Below, in pieces: positions 40,939 to 49,301 of a stretch of 64,000 nt of DNA (the first letter of the stretch is position 1; each line of letters begins with the position of its first letter). The DNA is from Desulfarculaceae bacterium (GTDB taxonomy: Bacteria > Desulfobacterota > Desulfarculia > Desulfarculales > Desulfarculaceae): assembly GCA_021737645.1 (NCBI GenBank), contig JAIPDO010000003.1, positions 1-64,000 on the forward strand, in the 5' to 3' direction. A program made the translations under genes and the position numbers. The notes below the pieces were generated by a model, which saw nothing but the letters and a program-made list of their open reading frames with translations, did no database searches and was not told the origin of the DNA.

Positions 40939-41532
40939 ATGGGTCCTGATTCTGACATGACCGCCGGGGGCGCGCCCTCGCCCCAGGTGGAGGTGGTTCC
41001 CCTGGGCCGGGTGAACTCCACTGCCGCCCAGGTGGTGGCGGCCAACCTGCAAGCCCTGCTGGAGCTGGACGCCATGGTGGTGGGTCCTTGGCCCGAACCG
41101 GCCCAGGCCCTGGTGCCCGCCCGGGGACAGTACGACGCCGGGATCATCTTGCAAGACCTGGCCACACCACAGGGGGGAGCGCTGCGCCTGGGAATTTTGG
41201 GCAAGGACCTGTGCGTGCCCTTTCTCACCTATGTTTTGGGCGAGTCGCAGTTGGGAGGCCGGGCGGCGGTGATGTCTCTGCACCGCTTGAGTGAAGGGGA
41301 GGGGGGCGGCCGGGCGCCGCGTCATCTAATGCTGGAACGGGCGGCCAAGGTGGGCTTGCACGAAATAGCCCACGTGATGGGCCTGGAGCATTGCCGCACC
41401 GCCGGTTGCCTGATGCGTTTCTCCGCGGGGCTGGCCACCCTTGATCGCTTGAATATGGGGTTTTGCCCCGCCTGCCGGCGGGATCTGATCCATCTTAAAA
41501 TACAATTGATTGTAAAGGCCCCGGCCCGCTGA
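40939..41532 (+). CDS. Archaemetzincin-type zinc metallopeptidase
   Basis: The 197-residue protein has the archaemetzincin signature almost exactly: HEIAHVMGLEHC, then a Cys four residues on (RTAGC), LM, and a final CPACRR, i.e. HExxHxxGxxHCx4CxM followed by CxxC after 17 or so residues. The first zinc is catalytic and the cysteines bind a second. The family is common in archaea and patchy in bacteria, with unknown natural substrates. Start is uncertain: ATG 40939 or 40957, both without a strong ribosome site. It follows the response regulator by 54 bp. Confidence 0.8.
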   Translation: MGPDSDMTAGGAPSPQVEVVPLGRVNSTAAQVVAANLQALLELDAMVVGPWPEPAQALVPARGQYDAGIILQDLATPQGGALRLGILGKDLCVPFLTYVLGESQLGGRAAVMSLHRLSEGEGGGRAPRHLMLERAAKVGLHEIAHVMGLEHCRTAGCLMRFSAGLATLDRLNMGFCPACRRDLIHLKIQLIVKAPAR

Positions 41533-41552
41533 GGACCGGGGCCCTGTCTTGT
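41517..41552. terminator. Bidirectional terminator between convergent genes
   Basis: A perfect 8-bp stem (GGCCCCGG / CCGGGGCC) spans the end of the archaemetzincin gene and the 26-bp gap to the convergent H-like gene. It is followed on the plus strand by CTGTCTTGTTTT, a weak T-tract. Confidence 0.55.
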
Positions 41553-41558
41553 TTTGGT

Positions 41559-42485
41559 CTACAGGAACTCGTGGACCAGGTGTTGCCAGTCCAGGCCGGG
41601 CACCGCGCCGTAGATGTCGGGCACCATGCGGCCACCGGTGGCGGCCAGGCGCTGGCCGGTGTCCGCGGTGATCAGGTCGGACAGGCGCTGGGACTCGTGC
41701 TCCATCCAGGCCACGCCATCCTCGCCGGTGTGCATGCCCTTTAGGTCCCGCTGCAAGCGGATGGGTTCCACCAACAGCAGCCATCCTTCGCCGTAGGGCA
41801 GCTTGTTGGCCTCGGCCGGATTGTCCAGAACCTTGGGGTTGCGCGCCACCACCACCCCCTCGATGGGGCTGGCCGCCCGGGCTTGGTGGCCGGAGCGGGA
41901 GAAGCCCAGTTCCTTGCAGCCGCCGGATACCGCCATGCCCAGTTGGGGCAAACGGAACTCGTCGGCCGGCCCGAATAGGCGGGCGGCCAGGTCGTCCAGG
42001 CCGATGCGCACCCGGCCCCCGTACTCCACCCGGGCCCAGGTGTGGCCGGGATGCAGGTAATATTCCGGCGGCACCTCGAAGCCTGCCGCGCTGGCCAGGC
42101 GCACGCCCGCGGCGGGCTGTGCCAGGCCCTCGTCATCCAGCATCTGGTCATAGGCGCAACTGGCGCAGGCGTAATGGTTGGGGCACAGCTTGAAGGGCAC
42201 CCGCCCGGTGAGCATGTGGCGGCAGTAGCGCTTGTGGGGCGCGGTGTTCTGCCAGTTTGCGCTGGTCCAATACTCCTCCATGGGCTGCTCCAGGCCGCCG
42301 GTATACCAGCCGTGGACCCGCTTGCGTTGAATGGCCTTGTCAAAGGAACAGCTCAGGCAATCAAAGGCGTTATGACACAGCCGGGGAGCCACCACGCCCG
42401 CCTTGGACCATATGCACTCGTCGCTGGTCATGTCGAACACCATAGGCGCCCGCCTCTTGGTCTTATTTCCTGCTTGGGTGGTCAT
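41559..42485 (-). CDS. H-protein-like (GcvH fold) protein with duplicated Cys motif, no lipoyl lysine
   Basis: The 308-residue protein has two N-terminal copies of C-x12-C-x5-C-x2-C (C24/C37/C43/C46 and C88/C101/C107/C110) and then a glycine-cleavage H-like domain (about 140-275): HPGHTWARVEYGGRVRIGLD, ending NKLPYGEGWLLLV. The position of the lipoyl lysine (canonical ESVKAAS) is Gly199-His200 in this protein, so it should not carry lipoate. The Cys motifs could bind [4Fe-4S] clusters or zinc. Similar Cys-rich H-like proteins occur in sulfate reducers, with unknown roles. The ATG at 42485 follows AAGG. Confidence 0.75.
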   Translation of the reverse strand: MTTQAGNKTKRRAPMVFDMTSDECIWSKAGVVAPRLCHNAFDCLSCSFDKAIQRKRVHGWYTGGLEQPMEEYWTSANWQNTAPHKRYCRHMLTGRVPFKLCPNHYACASCAYDQMLDDEGLAQPAAGVRLASAAGFEVPPEYYLHPGHTWARVEYGGRVRIGLDDLAARLFGPADEFRLPQLGMAVSGGCKELGFSRSGHQARAASPIEGVVVARNPKVLDNPAEANKLPYGEGWLLLVEPIRLQRDLKGMHTGEDGVAWMEHESQRLSDLITADTGQRLAATGGRMVPDIYGAVPGLDWQHLVHEFL

Positions 42486-42571
42486 GGCTTACCTTCCCGG
42501 CCTCGATGGGCCTCTTGAGGTTTGTTTTCACCGTTCTCATAAAGCAGGAGCCGTGCCAACCGGTGGTGTGG

Positions 42572-42595
42572 CATGTAACTTATTTAAATTACATG
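42572..42595. promoter_or_regulatory. Operator-like inverted repeat upstream of the H-like gene
   Basis: A perfect 7-bp inverted repeat, CATGTAA and TTACATG, flanks a 10-bp AT-rich centre, 87 bp upstream of the H-like gene start. This is typical of a regulator-binding site. The region 42486-42877 otherwise shows no gene. Confidence 0.45.
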
Positions 42596-42772
42596 ATAAA
42601 ATAATAAAGATATTTTTGGCCATGGGTTGGGGCCGCGGCGCATTTTGCATCCAGGCGTGACTGTAATGGGTGGTTTGGTTGAAAAATATTATTGAAAACA
42701 AGGCATTGCCATCTGTCGGGCAAAAAGCCTCACTTCGGGCACAATGCGGCGCGAGGTATTTTCGGCCTTGAG

Positions 42773-42791
42773 CCGAGGCAAAACGCCTCGG
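42773..42791. other. GC-rich hairpin without T-tract
   Basis: CCGAGGC and GCCTCGG form a perfect 7-bp stem around AAAAC, about 290 bp before the XRE-cupin gene. Without a T-tract it is not a clear terminator. Confidence 0.4.
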
Positions 42792-42877
42792 TAGGCGCCT
42801 GGCCTTGGCTGACGCTCTCATCCAAAAGCGTTTTCTTGAGAGAATGGGTTTGCCTGGTTCACAAGGCGAAAAAAGGC

Positions 42878-42921
42878 TTGACCCGCGATTGCCGTTTCAT
42901 ATATGTTTCCAAATAAGAAAC
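42878..42921 (+). promoter_or_regulatory. Promoter with operator for the XRE-cupin regulator
   Basis: TTGACC at 42878 and TATATG at 42900 (16-bp spacer) form a promoter. The 17-bp inverted repeat GTTTC-CAAATAA-GAAAC at 42905-42921 lies at the expected transcription start. A second copy at 42991-43007 suggests autoregulation by the regulator encoded at 43074. Confidence 0.6.
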
Positions 42922-42990
42922 GTTGTGGAAACCTGTAATGGTTGCTATTAAAAGCAAAATTCAATTAATTGACGATGGTGGACGGGTGAT

Positions 42991-43007
42991 GTTTCTAAAT
43001 AGGAAAT
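42991..43007 (+). promoter_or_regulatory. Second operator copy upstream of the XRE-cupin gene
   Basis: GTTTC-TAAATAG-GAAAT matches the first site (42905-42921) at 14 of 17 positions and lies 66 bp before the gene start. Two spaced copies allow looping or cooperative binding. Confidence 0.55.
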
Positions 43008-43073
43008 ATACGCGTCCGCCGCGCCCTTACCGTAAAAGGCCTTAATAGCCCTGGCCTTATTGGGAATAACAAG

Positions 43074-43634
43074 ATGCTTCCAGAGAACGAAATAGGGGTC
43101 AACATAAGGAAAATGCGCAACAGTCAGGGGCTATCTTTGGATGCCCTGGCCCAGAAGACCGGTTTGAGCAAAGGCTATTTGTCCAAGGTGGAAAACTCGG
43201 ACAAGGCCCCGCCGGTGTCCACTCTTTTGATGATCGCCAAGTCCCTGGGGGTCACCATCGCTGAAATCTTTGGCGACGGGCAGGAAAAGGTCACCAGCTC
43301 GGTGGTCACCAAGGCCGAGCGCAAGCCCGTGGCCCGTGACGGCACGGTGTTCGGCTATTCCTACGAGACCCTGGCTCACAAGTATCCCCACAAGCACATG
43401 GAGCCCTACATCCTCACCATCCCCGGCGACTCCGTGGAGAGCGCGGTGTTCCAGCACCACGGCGAGGAGATGATGGTCATGCTTGAGGGCACCATGCATT
43501 TCATGCACGGCAACGACGAATTCATCATGCACCAAGGCGATTGCATCTACTTCGACTCCAGCATCGAGCACTACGGCCTGCCCATGAACGGGCAGGACGT
43601 AAAGGTCTTGATGGTGATCTATCTACCCGAATAG
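43074..43634 (+). CDS. XRE-family regulator with cupin sensor domain
   Basis: The 186-residue protein has an XRE helix-turn-helix at the N-terminus (LSLDALAQKTGLSKGYLSKVEN, about 20-41) and a cupin barrel with KYPHKHMEPYIL and HHGEEMMVMLEGTMHF (about 100-165), a small-molecule-binding layout typical of repressors of catabolic genes. It is the first gene of the catabolic locus and starts 15 bp before the dehydrogenase gene. Two palindromes upstream are its likely operators. The effector may be the imported substrate or an intermediate. Confidence 0.85.
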   Translation: MLPENEIGVNIRKMRNSQGLSLDALAQKTGLSKGYLSKVENSDKAPPVSTLLMIAKSLGVTIAEIFGDGQEKVTSSVVTKAERKPVARDGTVFGYSYETLAHKYPHKHMEPYILTIPGDSVESAVFQHHGEEMMVMLEGTMHFMHGNDEFIMHQGDCIYFDSSIEHYGLPMNGQDVKVLMVIYLPE

Positions 43635-43648
43635 GGCGTTGGTGAACT

Positions 43649-44593
43649 ATGGGCGACAACGAGCTTAAAAATATCGGCGTGTTGGGTGCCGGGCTAATGG
43701 GCCACGGCATTGCCCAGCTCCTGGCCGTGGGCGGCTGCCGGGTCAGGTTGTTCGATGAAAACTCTCAGGTGCTGGCCACGGCCTTTGGGCGCATGGCCGA
43801 CAACCTGCAAGTGTTTTTGGGCCTGGGCATGATAACCCCCGGCGAGATCGACCAGGCCCTGGCCCGAATCACCCTGGCCGACGACTTGGCAGGCTTGTGC
43901 CGGGATCAGGATTTGGTCATCGAGGCGGTCAGCGAAAACCTGGAAATCAAGCGCAAGGTATTCGCTTCTCTGGAGGCGTTGACCACTCCCCAGTGCATCC
44001 TGGCCAGCAACACTTCGGCCATCAGCATCGGCAAGATCGCCCAGGGCCTTGCCCGCCCCGGCCGGGTGGTGGGAGCCCATTTCTGGAACCCGCCCCACGT
44101 GGTGCCCTGCGTGGAGGTGATCCGGGGGCCTCAGACCGAAGACGCGGTGATGGAGGCGGTGTTCGCACTGCTGCGGCGAGTGGGCAAGCGGCCGGTGCGG
44201 GTGCAAAAGGACGTGCCCGGTTTTGTGGGCAACCGCATGCAGCACGCCCTTTGGCGCGAGGCCATCGCCTTGGTTCAAGAGGGCATCGCCAGCGCCGAGG
44301 ACGTGGACGAGGTGGTTCGCTACAGCTTCGGCCTGCGCCTGGCCTTCCTGGGCCCCCTGGCCACCGCCGACCTGGCCGGCCTGGACCTCACCTATGAGGT
44401 ACACAAGGATTTGTTTCCGCATTTGGACCGCTCCACCGAGCCTTCACCCCTGCTCACCGAAAAGATCGAGCAGGGCGAGTTGGGTGCCAAGAGCGGCCAG
44501 GGTTTTCATAAGTGGACGCCTGAAAAACTCAGGCAGGTGATCTCCCGGCGCGATGAAGTTTTGCTGAGAATCGTTCGGGAGGTCTTGACCTAG
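43649..44593 (+). CDS. 3-hydroxyacyl-CoA dehydrogenase family oxidoreductase
   Basis: The 314-residue protein begins with the NAD-binding motif GVLGAGLMGHGIA and has the catalytic-domain features LASNTSAISI and VVGAHFWNPPHVVPCVEV (catalytic His in AHFWNPPH). The C-terminal dimer domain includes NRMQHALWREAIALVQEG. Known members oxidise 3-hydroxybutyryl-CoA or other 3-hydroxyacids such as L-carnitine or L-gulonate to 3-keto products. Since the locus also encodes a BKACE, which consumes beta-keto acids, oxidation of an imported beta-hydroxy acid followed by cleavage is a reasonable inference. Confidence 0.85.
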   Translation: MGDNELKNIGVLGAGLMGHGIAQLLAVGGCRVRLFDENSQVLATAFGRMADNLQVFLGLGMITPGEIDQALARITLADDLAGLCRDQDLVIEAVSENLEIKRKVFASLEALTTPQCILASNTSAISIGKIAQGLARPGRVVGAHFWNPPHVVPCVEVIRGPQTEDAVMEAVFALLRRVGKRPVRVQKDVPGFVGNRMQHALWREAIALVQEGIASAEDVDEVVRYSFGLRLAFLGPLATADLAGLDLTYEVHKDLFPHLDRSTEPSPLLTEKIEQGELGAKSGQGFHKWTPEKLRQVISRRDEVLLRIVREVLT

Positions 44594-44667
44594 CACCTGC
44601 GGGCGGTTCCACCGAACCGAACCTGCACAAGCCCCCTCATCGGAGGGTTGGATAGAGGTTTTTGGGC

Positions 44668-45528
44668 ATGGGTGAAGCGGCTGTATTTTTCTTGCACGGC
44701 CTAGCCTACGCCGGGTTGTTGTTCCTGGTTTCCTCGGGACTCACCCTGGTGTTCGGCATGATGAACGTGCTGAACTTCGCCCACGCCTCCTTCTATATGC
44801 TCGGCGCCTACTTCGCCTACTCCATCCTTTATCTCACCGGTAACTTCTGGCTGGCCCTGATAATCAGCCCCATAATCCTGCTGGTCATAGGGGCCTTTGT
44901 GGAGCGCTTTCTGCTGCGCAAGGTGCACGTGCACGGCCACGTGCACGAGCTGCTGCTCACCTTCGGGCTGGCCTACATCATCCAGGAAGCGGTGAAGCTC
45001 ATCTGGGGCACCACCCCCCAGGCCATGCCCCTGGCCGGTTTCTTGGCCGACACGGTCAACTTTTTCGGCGTGGTCTACCCGGTTTACCGTTTGTTCATCT
45101 TTTGCCTCTCGGCTTTGCTGGGCCTGGGCATGGCCCTGGTGTTGTTCAAGACCCGCATAGGCATCATTGTGCGGGCGGCGGTGGACGACAGCCCCATGGT
45201 GGACGCCCTGGGCATCAACGTGCCTATGGTTTTCATGGGAGTGTTCGCGGTGGGCGCGGCCCTGTCGGGCTTCGCCGGGGTGGCCGCCGGCCCTCTGCTC
45301 AGCGTGTTCCCAGGCATGGCCGGCTCCATTTTGGTGGACGCCTTCGTGGTCATCGTCATGGGAGGCATGGGCAGCCTGGGAGGGGCGGTTTTGGCCTCGT
45401 TCATCATCGGGGAGTTGCAATCTTTCGGGGTGCTCTTGTTCCCTGATTTTTCCCTGGCCCTCATCTACATGCTCATGGCCCTGGTGCTGGTGCTCAAGCC
45501 CGAAGGCCTGTTCGGGGAGAAGCAGTAA
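44668..45528 (+). CDS. livH: Branched-chain amino-acid-type ABC transporter permease LivH
   Basis: The 286-residue inner-membrane permease has about eight hydrophobic segments and the LivH signature in GLTLVFGMMNVLNFAHASFYMLGAY. GAGG lies nine bases before the ATG at 44668. It pairs with LivM to form the channel and is followed by livM, livG, livF and livK in tight order. Liv-type systems often import other amino or aromatic acids, and the dehydrogenase and BKACE around it suggest a beta-hydroxy or beta-keto acid precursor. Confidence 0.88.
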   Translation: MGEAAVFFLHGLAYAGLLFLVSSGLTLVFGMMNVLNFAHASFYMLGAYFAYSILYLTGNFWLALIISPIILLVIGAFVERFLLRKVHVHGHVHELLLTFGLAYIIQEAVKLIWGTTPQAMPLAGFLADTVNFFGVVYPVYRLFIFCLSALLGLGMALVLFKTRIGIIVRAAVDDSPMVDALGINVPMVFMGVFAVGAALSGFAGVAAGPLLSVFPGMAGSILVDAFVVIVMGGMGSLGGAVLASFIIGELQSFGVLLFPDFSLALIYMLMALVLVLKPEGLFGEKQ

Positions 45529-46520
45529 TGGCAAGCCAAAACGCCGTGCTCCACCGGGTGGGCCTAGCCTTGGCCCTGGCGCTCCTGCTGGTCATGCCCT
45601 GGCTGCTGGGGTCTTACCAACTGCGCCTGTTCACCGAGGCGGTGATCTTTTCCCTGTACGCGGTCAGCTACAACATGCTCCTGGGCTACGCCGGGCTTTT
45701 GTCCTTTGGCCATGCCATGTTCTTCGGCTGGGGGGCTTTCTCATTTGCCGTGGCCCTGAACCACTTTCCCGGCATTCCCCTGTTTGGCGCGGTGGCCTTG
45801 GCCATGGCCTCCACCACGGTGATGGGCCTGGTGGTGGGCGTCTTGCTGCTCAGGGTAAAGGGCACCCCCTTCGCCCTGTTGACCCTGGCCTTCAACGCCC
45901 TGGTGTTCGCCATTGGCATCAAATGGCACTCGGTCACCGGCGGCGACGATGGCCTGAGCATCGCCTGCCCGCCCCTCAACCTGGGATTTACCGCCCTCAA
46001 CGTGTCCCACGGGGCCAACCTTTATTTCTTCACTCTGGTGATCGTGGGCGCGGCCATCGCCTTTGCCTGGTACTTCACCCGCACGGCCATGGGCCAGTCG
46101 GTGCTTTTGATCCGCGAGAACGAGGAGCGCATGCGTTTCCTTGGTTACAACACCAACGTCTCGCGCCTGATCCTCTTCGTGCTCAGCGGGGCCCTGGCCG
46201 GGTTGGCGGGCAGCTTCTACGCCATCCTCAATTCCTTCGTGTCCCTGGACGCGGTGAGCATCGAGATGACCACCAAGGTGCTTCTTATGACCTTTATAGG
46301 CGGCACCGGCCAGTTCCTTGGGCCGGTGGTGGGCGCCTTCTTTTTCACCTACGTGCAGAACTACCTGAGCGACCTCACCGACAACTGGCCGCTCATCATG
46401 GGCGCCTTGTTCATCGGCATGGTGCTGTGGGTGCCCGGCGGCCTGGCCGGACTGGCGGCCAAGCTGTCCGGCGGGCGCAAACAGGGCGATCAGGACGGCA
46501 CCCTGGCTGGGATGGAGTAG
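45528..46520 (+). CDS. livM: Branched-chain amino-acid-type ABC transporter permease LivM
   Basis: The 330-residue protein has about ten hydrophobic segments and the LivM features FTEAVIFSLYAVSYNMLLGYAGLLSFGHAMFFG and GAFFFTYVQNYLSDLT. It starts on the last base of the livH stop (TAATG). It forms the second half of the permease. Nothing unusual is seen in it. Its product is membrane-integral, with a basic C-terminal tail. Confidence 0.88.
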   Translation: MASQNAVLHRVGLALALALLLVMPWLLGSYQLRLFTEAVIFSLYAVSYNMLLGYAGLLSFGHAMFFGWGAFSFAVALNHFPGIPLFGAVALAMASTTVMGLVVGVLLLRVKGTPFALLTLAFNALVFAIGIKWHSVTGGDDGLSIACPPLNLGFTALNVSHGANLYFFTLVIVGAAIAFAWYFTRTAMGQSVLLIRENEERMRFLGYNTNVSRLILFVLSGALAGLAGSFYAILNSFVSLDAVSIEMTTKVLLMTFIGGTGQFLGPVVGAFFFTYVQNYLSDLTDNWPLIMGALFIGMVLWVPGGLAGLAAKLSGGRKQGDQDGTLAGME

Positions 46521-46524
46521 GGCC

Positions 46525-47271
46525 ATGGCCATTTTGCAGGTAATCGGCGTGCAAAAAGACTTCTCCGGGCTACAGGTGCTCACCGGGGTGGACTTCGAGG
46601 TGGGGGAAAAGGAACGCTTTTCGGTTATAGGCCCCAACGGCGCGGGTAAGACCACCCTGTTCAACATCATCAGCGGCAAGTTTCGCCCCAGCGCCGGACA
46701 AGTGGTGTTCGACGGCCGGGACATCTCCTCCCTGCCGGCCTACACCAGGGCCCGCCTGGGCATGGCCCGTTCCTTTCAGATCACCAACATCTTCCAGAGG
46801 CTCTCGGCCCTGGACAACGTACTGGCCGGGGTTCGCTCCCGGGCGGGCCTGCGCCACAACCTCTTGCGCCGGCCCCACCACGACCGGGACCTCATGAAGC
46901 GCAGCGAGCAGATCCTGGAACGGGTGGGTCTGGCCGACCAGCGCCACACTCCGGCTCAGGAATTGGCCTATGGCCAGCAGCGGGCCTTGGAAATGGGAGT
47001 GACCCTGTCCCTGGAGCCCAAGCTGGTGCTTCTGGACGAGCCCACCGCCGGCATGAGCCGCCAGGAGACTGAGGAGGCCATCTCCATGATCCGCCGGGTC
47101 ACCAAGGAGACCGCCTGCGTGATCATAGAGCACGACATGAACGTGGTCTTCTCCCTGGCCGACCGCATCTCGGTGTTGCACTACGGGGTGATGCTGGCCT
47201 GCGGCACGCCAGAGGAAATCCGGGCCGACCAGCGGGTCAAGGACGCCTATCTGGGGGAGGAAGAGGAATGA
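46525..47271 (+). CDS. livG: Liv-type ABC transporter ATPase LivG
   Basis: The 248-residue ATPase has Walker A GPNGAGKTT, the family-specific QITNIFQRLSALDNVL segment, the signature LAYGQQRALEMG and Walker B KLVLLDEPTAGM, with an H-loop in EHDMNVV. LivG and LivF form the motor of Liv importers. The signature AYGQQR is the usual LivG variant. It overlaps livF by four bases and follows livM by four bp. Confidence 0.92.
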   Translation: MAILQVIGVQKDFSGLQVLTGVDFEVGEKERFSVIGPNGAGKTTLFNIISGKFRPSAGQVVFDGRDISSLPAYTRARLGMARSFQITNIFQRLSALDNVLAGVRSRAGLRHNLLRRPHHDRDLMKRSEQILERVGLADQRHTPAQELAYGQQRALEMGVTLSLEPKLVLLDEPTAGMSRQETEEAISMIRRVTKETACVIIEHDMNVVFSLADRISVLHYGVMLACGTPEEIRADQRVKDAYLGEEEE

Positions 47272-47975
47272 TGCTCCAGGTCAGTGGCCTGAACACCTAT
47301 TACGGCAAGAGCCATATCTTGCAAGGGGTGGACCTTGGCCTGGAGGCGGGGCAATTGTCCTGCCTGTTGGGGCGTAACGGAGTGGGCAAGTCCACCACCC
47401 TGATGTCCATCATGGGCTTGGTGCCTCCCAAAAGAGGCAGTATCAAGTTTAAGGACCAGGAGATCCTGGGCCGCACGCCTCATCAGGTGGCTCGCCTGGG
47501 CCTGGGCTTCGTGCCCGAGGAGCGGCGCATCTTCAAAAGCCTCACCGTGCTGGAGAACCTTCTTATCGGCCAGAAGCCGCCCAGCCGGGCCGGGACGGAG
47601 CCCTGGAGCACGGAGCGCATCTTCGACTCCTTCACCCGCCTGGGCGAGCGCCGCGACAATAAGGGCGGTCACCTCTCCGGCGGCGAGCAGCAGATGCTCA
47701 CCATCGCCCGCACCCTCATGGGCAACCCGGAGTTGATCCTGGTGGACGAACCCACCGAGGGCCTGGCTCCTTTGGTGGCCGAGTCGGTGCTGGAGATGCT
47801 GGCGGCCATCAGCCGCGACGGGGTCACCATTCTAATGGTGGAACAGAACTATAAGGCCGCTCTCAAGCTGGCCCAGACCTTTTTCATTATGTCCAAGGGA
47901 CGCATTGTCTTTCGGGGTGACGGCCAGGAACTGGTCGCCGCAGAGGCGGTGCGCCAAAAATACCTGGAGGTCTAG
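47268..47975 (+). CDS. livF: Liv-type ABC transporter ATPase LivF
   Basis: The 235-residue ATPase has Walker A GRNGVGKST, signature LSGGEQQ and Walker B LILVDEPTEGLAP. It starts within the livG stop region (ATGATG, after a GGAGG-rich site). Its partner is LivG. Together with LivHM and LivK it completes one importer. Nothing is missing. Confidence 0.92.
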   Translation: MMLQVSGLNTYYGKSHILQGVDLGLEAGQLSCLLGRNGVGKSTTLMSIMGLVPPKRGSIKFKDQEILGRTPHQVARLGLGFVPEERRIFKSLTVLENLLIGQKPPSRAGTEPWSTERIFDSFTRLGERRDNKGGHLSGGEQQMLTIARTLMGNPELILVDEPTEGLAPLVAESVLEMLAAISRDGVTILMVEQNYKAALKLAQTFFIMSKGRIVFRGDGQELVAAEAVRQKYLEV

Positions 47976-48017
47976 GGTGCGCGCACCCGGACCAATCCAT
48001 TAGGAGGGAGAAGCGAT

Positions 48018-49223
48018 ATGCGAAAAGGTCTTTTGTTAGGGTTGGCCCTGCTGCTGATGCTCAGTGTGGCGTCGGCTGCCTGGGCAGGTGGAACCATTAA
48101 ACTGGCGGTCATGGAACCCTTGTCCGGCACCTTCAAGGACATCGGCGACCGCTACCTGGAGGGCGTGAAGTACGCCGCCGAGGTGCTCAACGCCAAGGGC
48201 GGCATCAACGGCATGAAGGTTGAGGTCATCGCGGTGGACAGCGAGCTAAAGCCCGCCATCGCCACCCGCAAGGCCACCAAGCTCATCATGAAAGACGGCG
48301 TGAAGTACTTCTGCGGCGGCACCGGCAGCTCGGTGGGCGGCGCCATGTCCGTGCTGGCCAAGAACCAGGGCGCGCTTTTCTATACCTACGGCATGGCCGC
48401 GGCCAGCCTGACCGGCGCCAAGTGCAGCAGCAACTTCTTCAGGGCCTGCGCCAACACCGACAACCAGTCTTACGCCCTGGCGGTGTGGGTTGCCCAGCAG
48501 GGCTTCAAGAAGGTCTTCTGCCTGGCCCAGGATTATTCCTTCGGCAAGGAGGCGGTGGCTGCTTTCACCAAGAAGCTGGCTGAGCTCAATCCCGAGGCCA
48601 AGGTGGTGGGCACCGCGCTGCATCCCATCGGCACCAAGGACTTCGCCCCCTACGTGAGCCAGATCATCAGCTCCGGGGCCGAGGTGGTGTTCACTTCCAA
48701 CTGGGGTAGCGATCTTACCCTGCTGATCAAACAGGCCAAGCCTCTGGGGCTCAAGGCCAAGTTCGCCTGCTACTACCTCAACGACGAAAACGCCATCACC
48801 GCCATAGCCAACGACGATGCGGTTTTGGGCAGCCAGGCCGTCGAGGAATACATGCTCACTATTCCCGGCAAGGCCAACGAGGAATTCATCGCGGGCTTCA
48901 AGAAGGCCAAAGGCTACTACCCCACCTGGCTCAGGGGTAAGGCTTATCTGGCCACCATGTTCTGGGCCGAGGCTGTAAAAAAGGCCGGCTCCGCCAAGGT
49001 CAGTGACGTGATCAAGGCCTGGGAAGGCCTTTCCTATGACGGGCCGGCCGGGACTTGGACCATGCGTGCTTGCGACCACCAGGTGCTGATGCCCATGTGG
49101 ACCGCCACCGTAGTGGCCAAGAACCCCTTCTTCAAGCATGCTTACGTGGGTCCCGCCACCATGGTGCCGTCCGCCAAGGTTCAAGTGCCTTGCAAGGACA
49201 CCGGGTGCAAGGGCCTAAAATAA
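48018..49223 (+). CDS. livK: Liv-type ABC transporter binding protein LivK
   Basis: The 401-residue protein starts with a signal peptide (MRKGLLLGLALLLMLSVASAAWA), after an AGGAGGG ribosome site. It has the periplasmic binding fold: IKLAVMEPLSGTFKDIGDRYLEGVKYAAE, AKGGINGMKVEVI and the GTGSSVGGAMSVLAKNQ region. Its SBP type I fold is as in LivK/AmiC. It is the substrate-recognition part of the importer, so its pocket decides the substrate. Four cysteines (CSSNFFRAC and CACNY-like, plus CKDTGCKG at the end) are a little unusual. Confidence 0.88.
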   Translation: MRKGLLLGLALLLMLSVASAAWAGGTIKLAVMEPLSGTFKDIGDRYLEGVKYAAEVLNAKGGINGMKVEVIAVDSELKPAIATRKATKLIMKDGVKYFCGGTGSSVGGAMSVLAKNQGALFYTYGMAAASLTGAKCSSNFFRACANTDNQSYALAVWVAQQGFKKVFCLAQDYSFGKEAVAAFTKKLAELNPEAKVVGTALHPIGTKDFAPYVSQIISSGAEVVFTSNWGSDLTLLIKQAKPLGLKAKFACYYLNDENAITAIANDDAVLGSQAVEEYMLTIPGKANEEFIAGFKKAKGYYPTWLRGKAYLATMFWAEAVKKAGSAKVSDVIKAWEGLSYDGPAGTWTMRACDHQVLMPMWTATVVAKNPFFKHAYVGPATMVPSAKVQVPCKDTGCKGLK

Positions 49224-49251
49224 ACCATCACGCTGTAATAATGCAATCCCC

Positions 49252-49280
49252 CCGCCGGGCCTTAAAAGTGGGCCCGGCGG
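49252..49280. other. Perfect stem-loop between livK and the epimerase gene
   Basis: CCGCCGGGCC pairs with GGCCCGGCGG around a 9-base loop. No T-tract follows, so it may protect or process the transcript after livK rather than terminate it. Confidence 0.5.
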
Positions 49281-49301
49281 CGGCCCAGCCAAGGCGACTA
49301 C

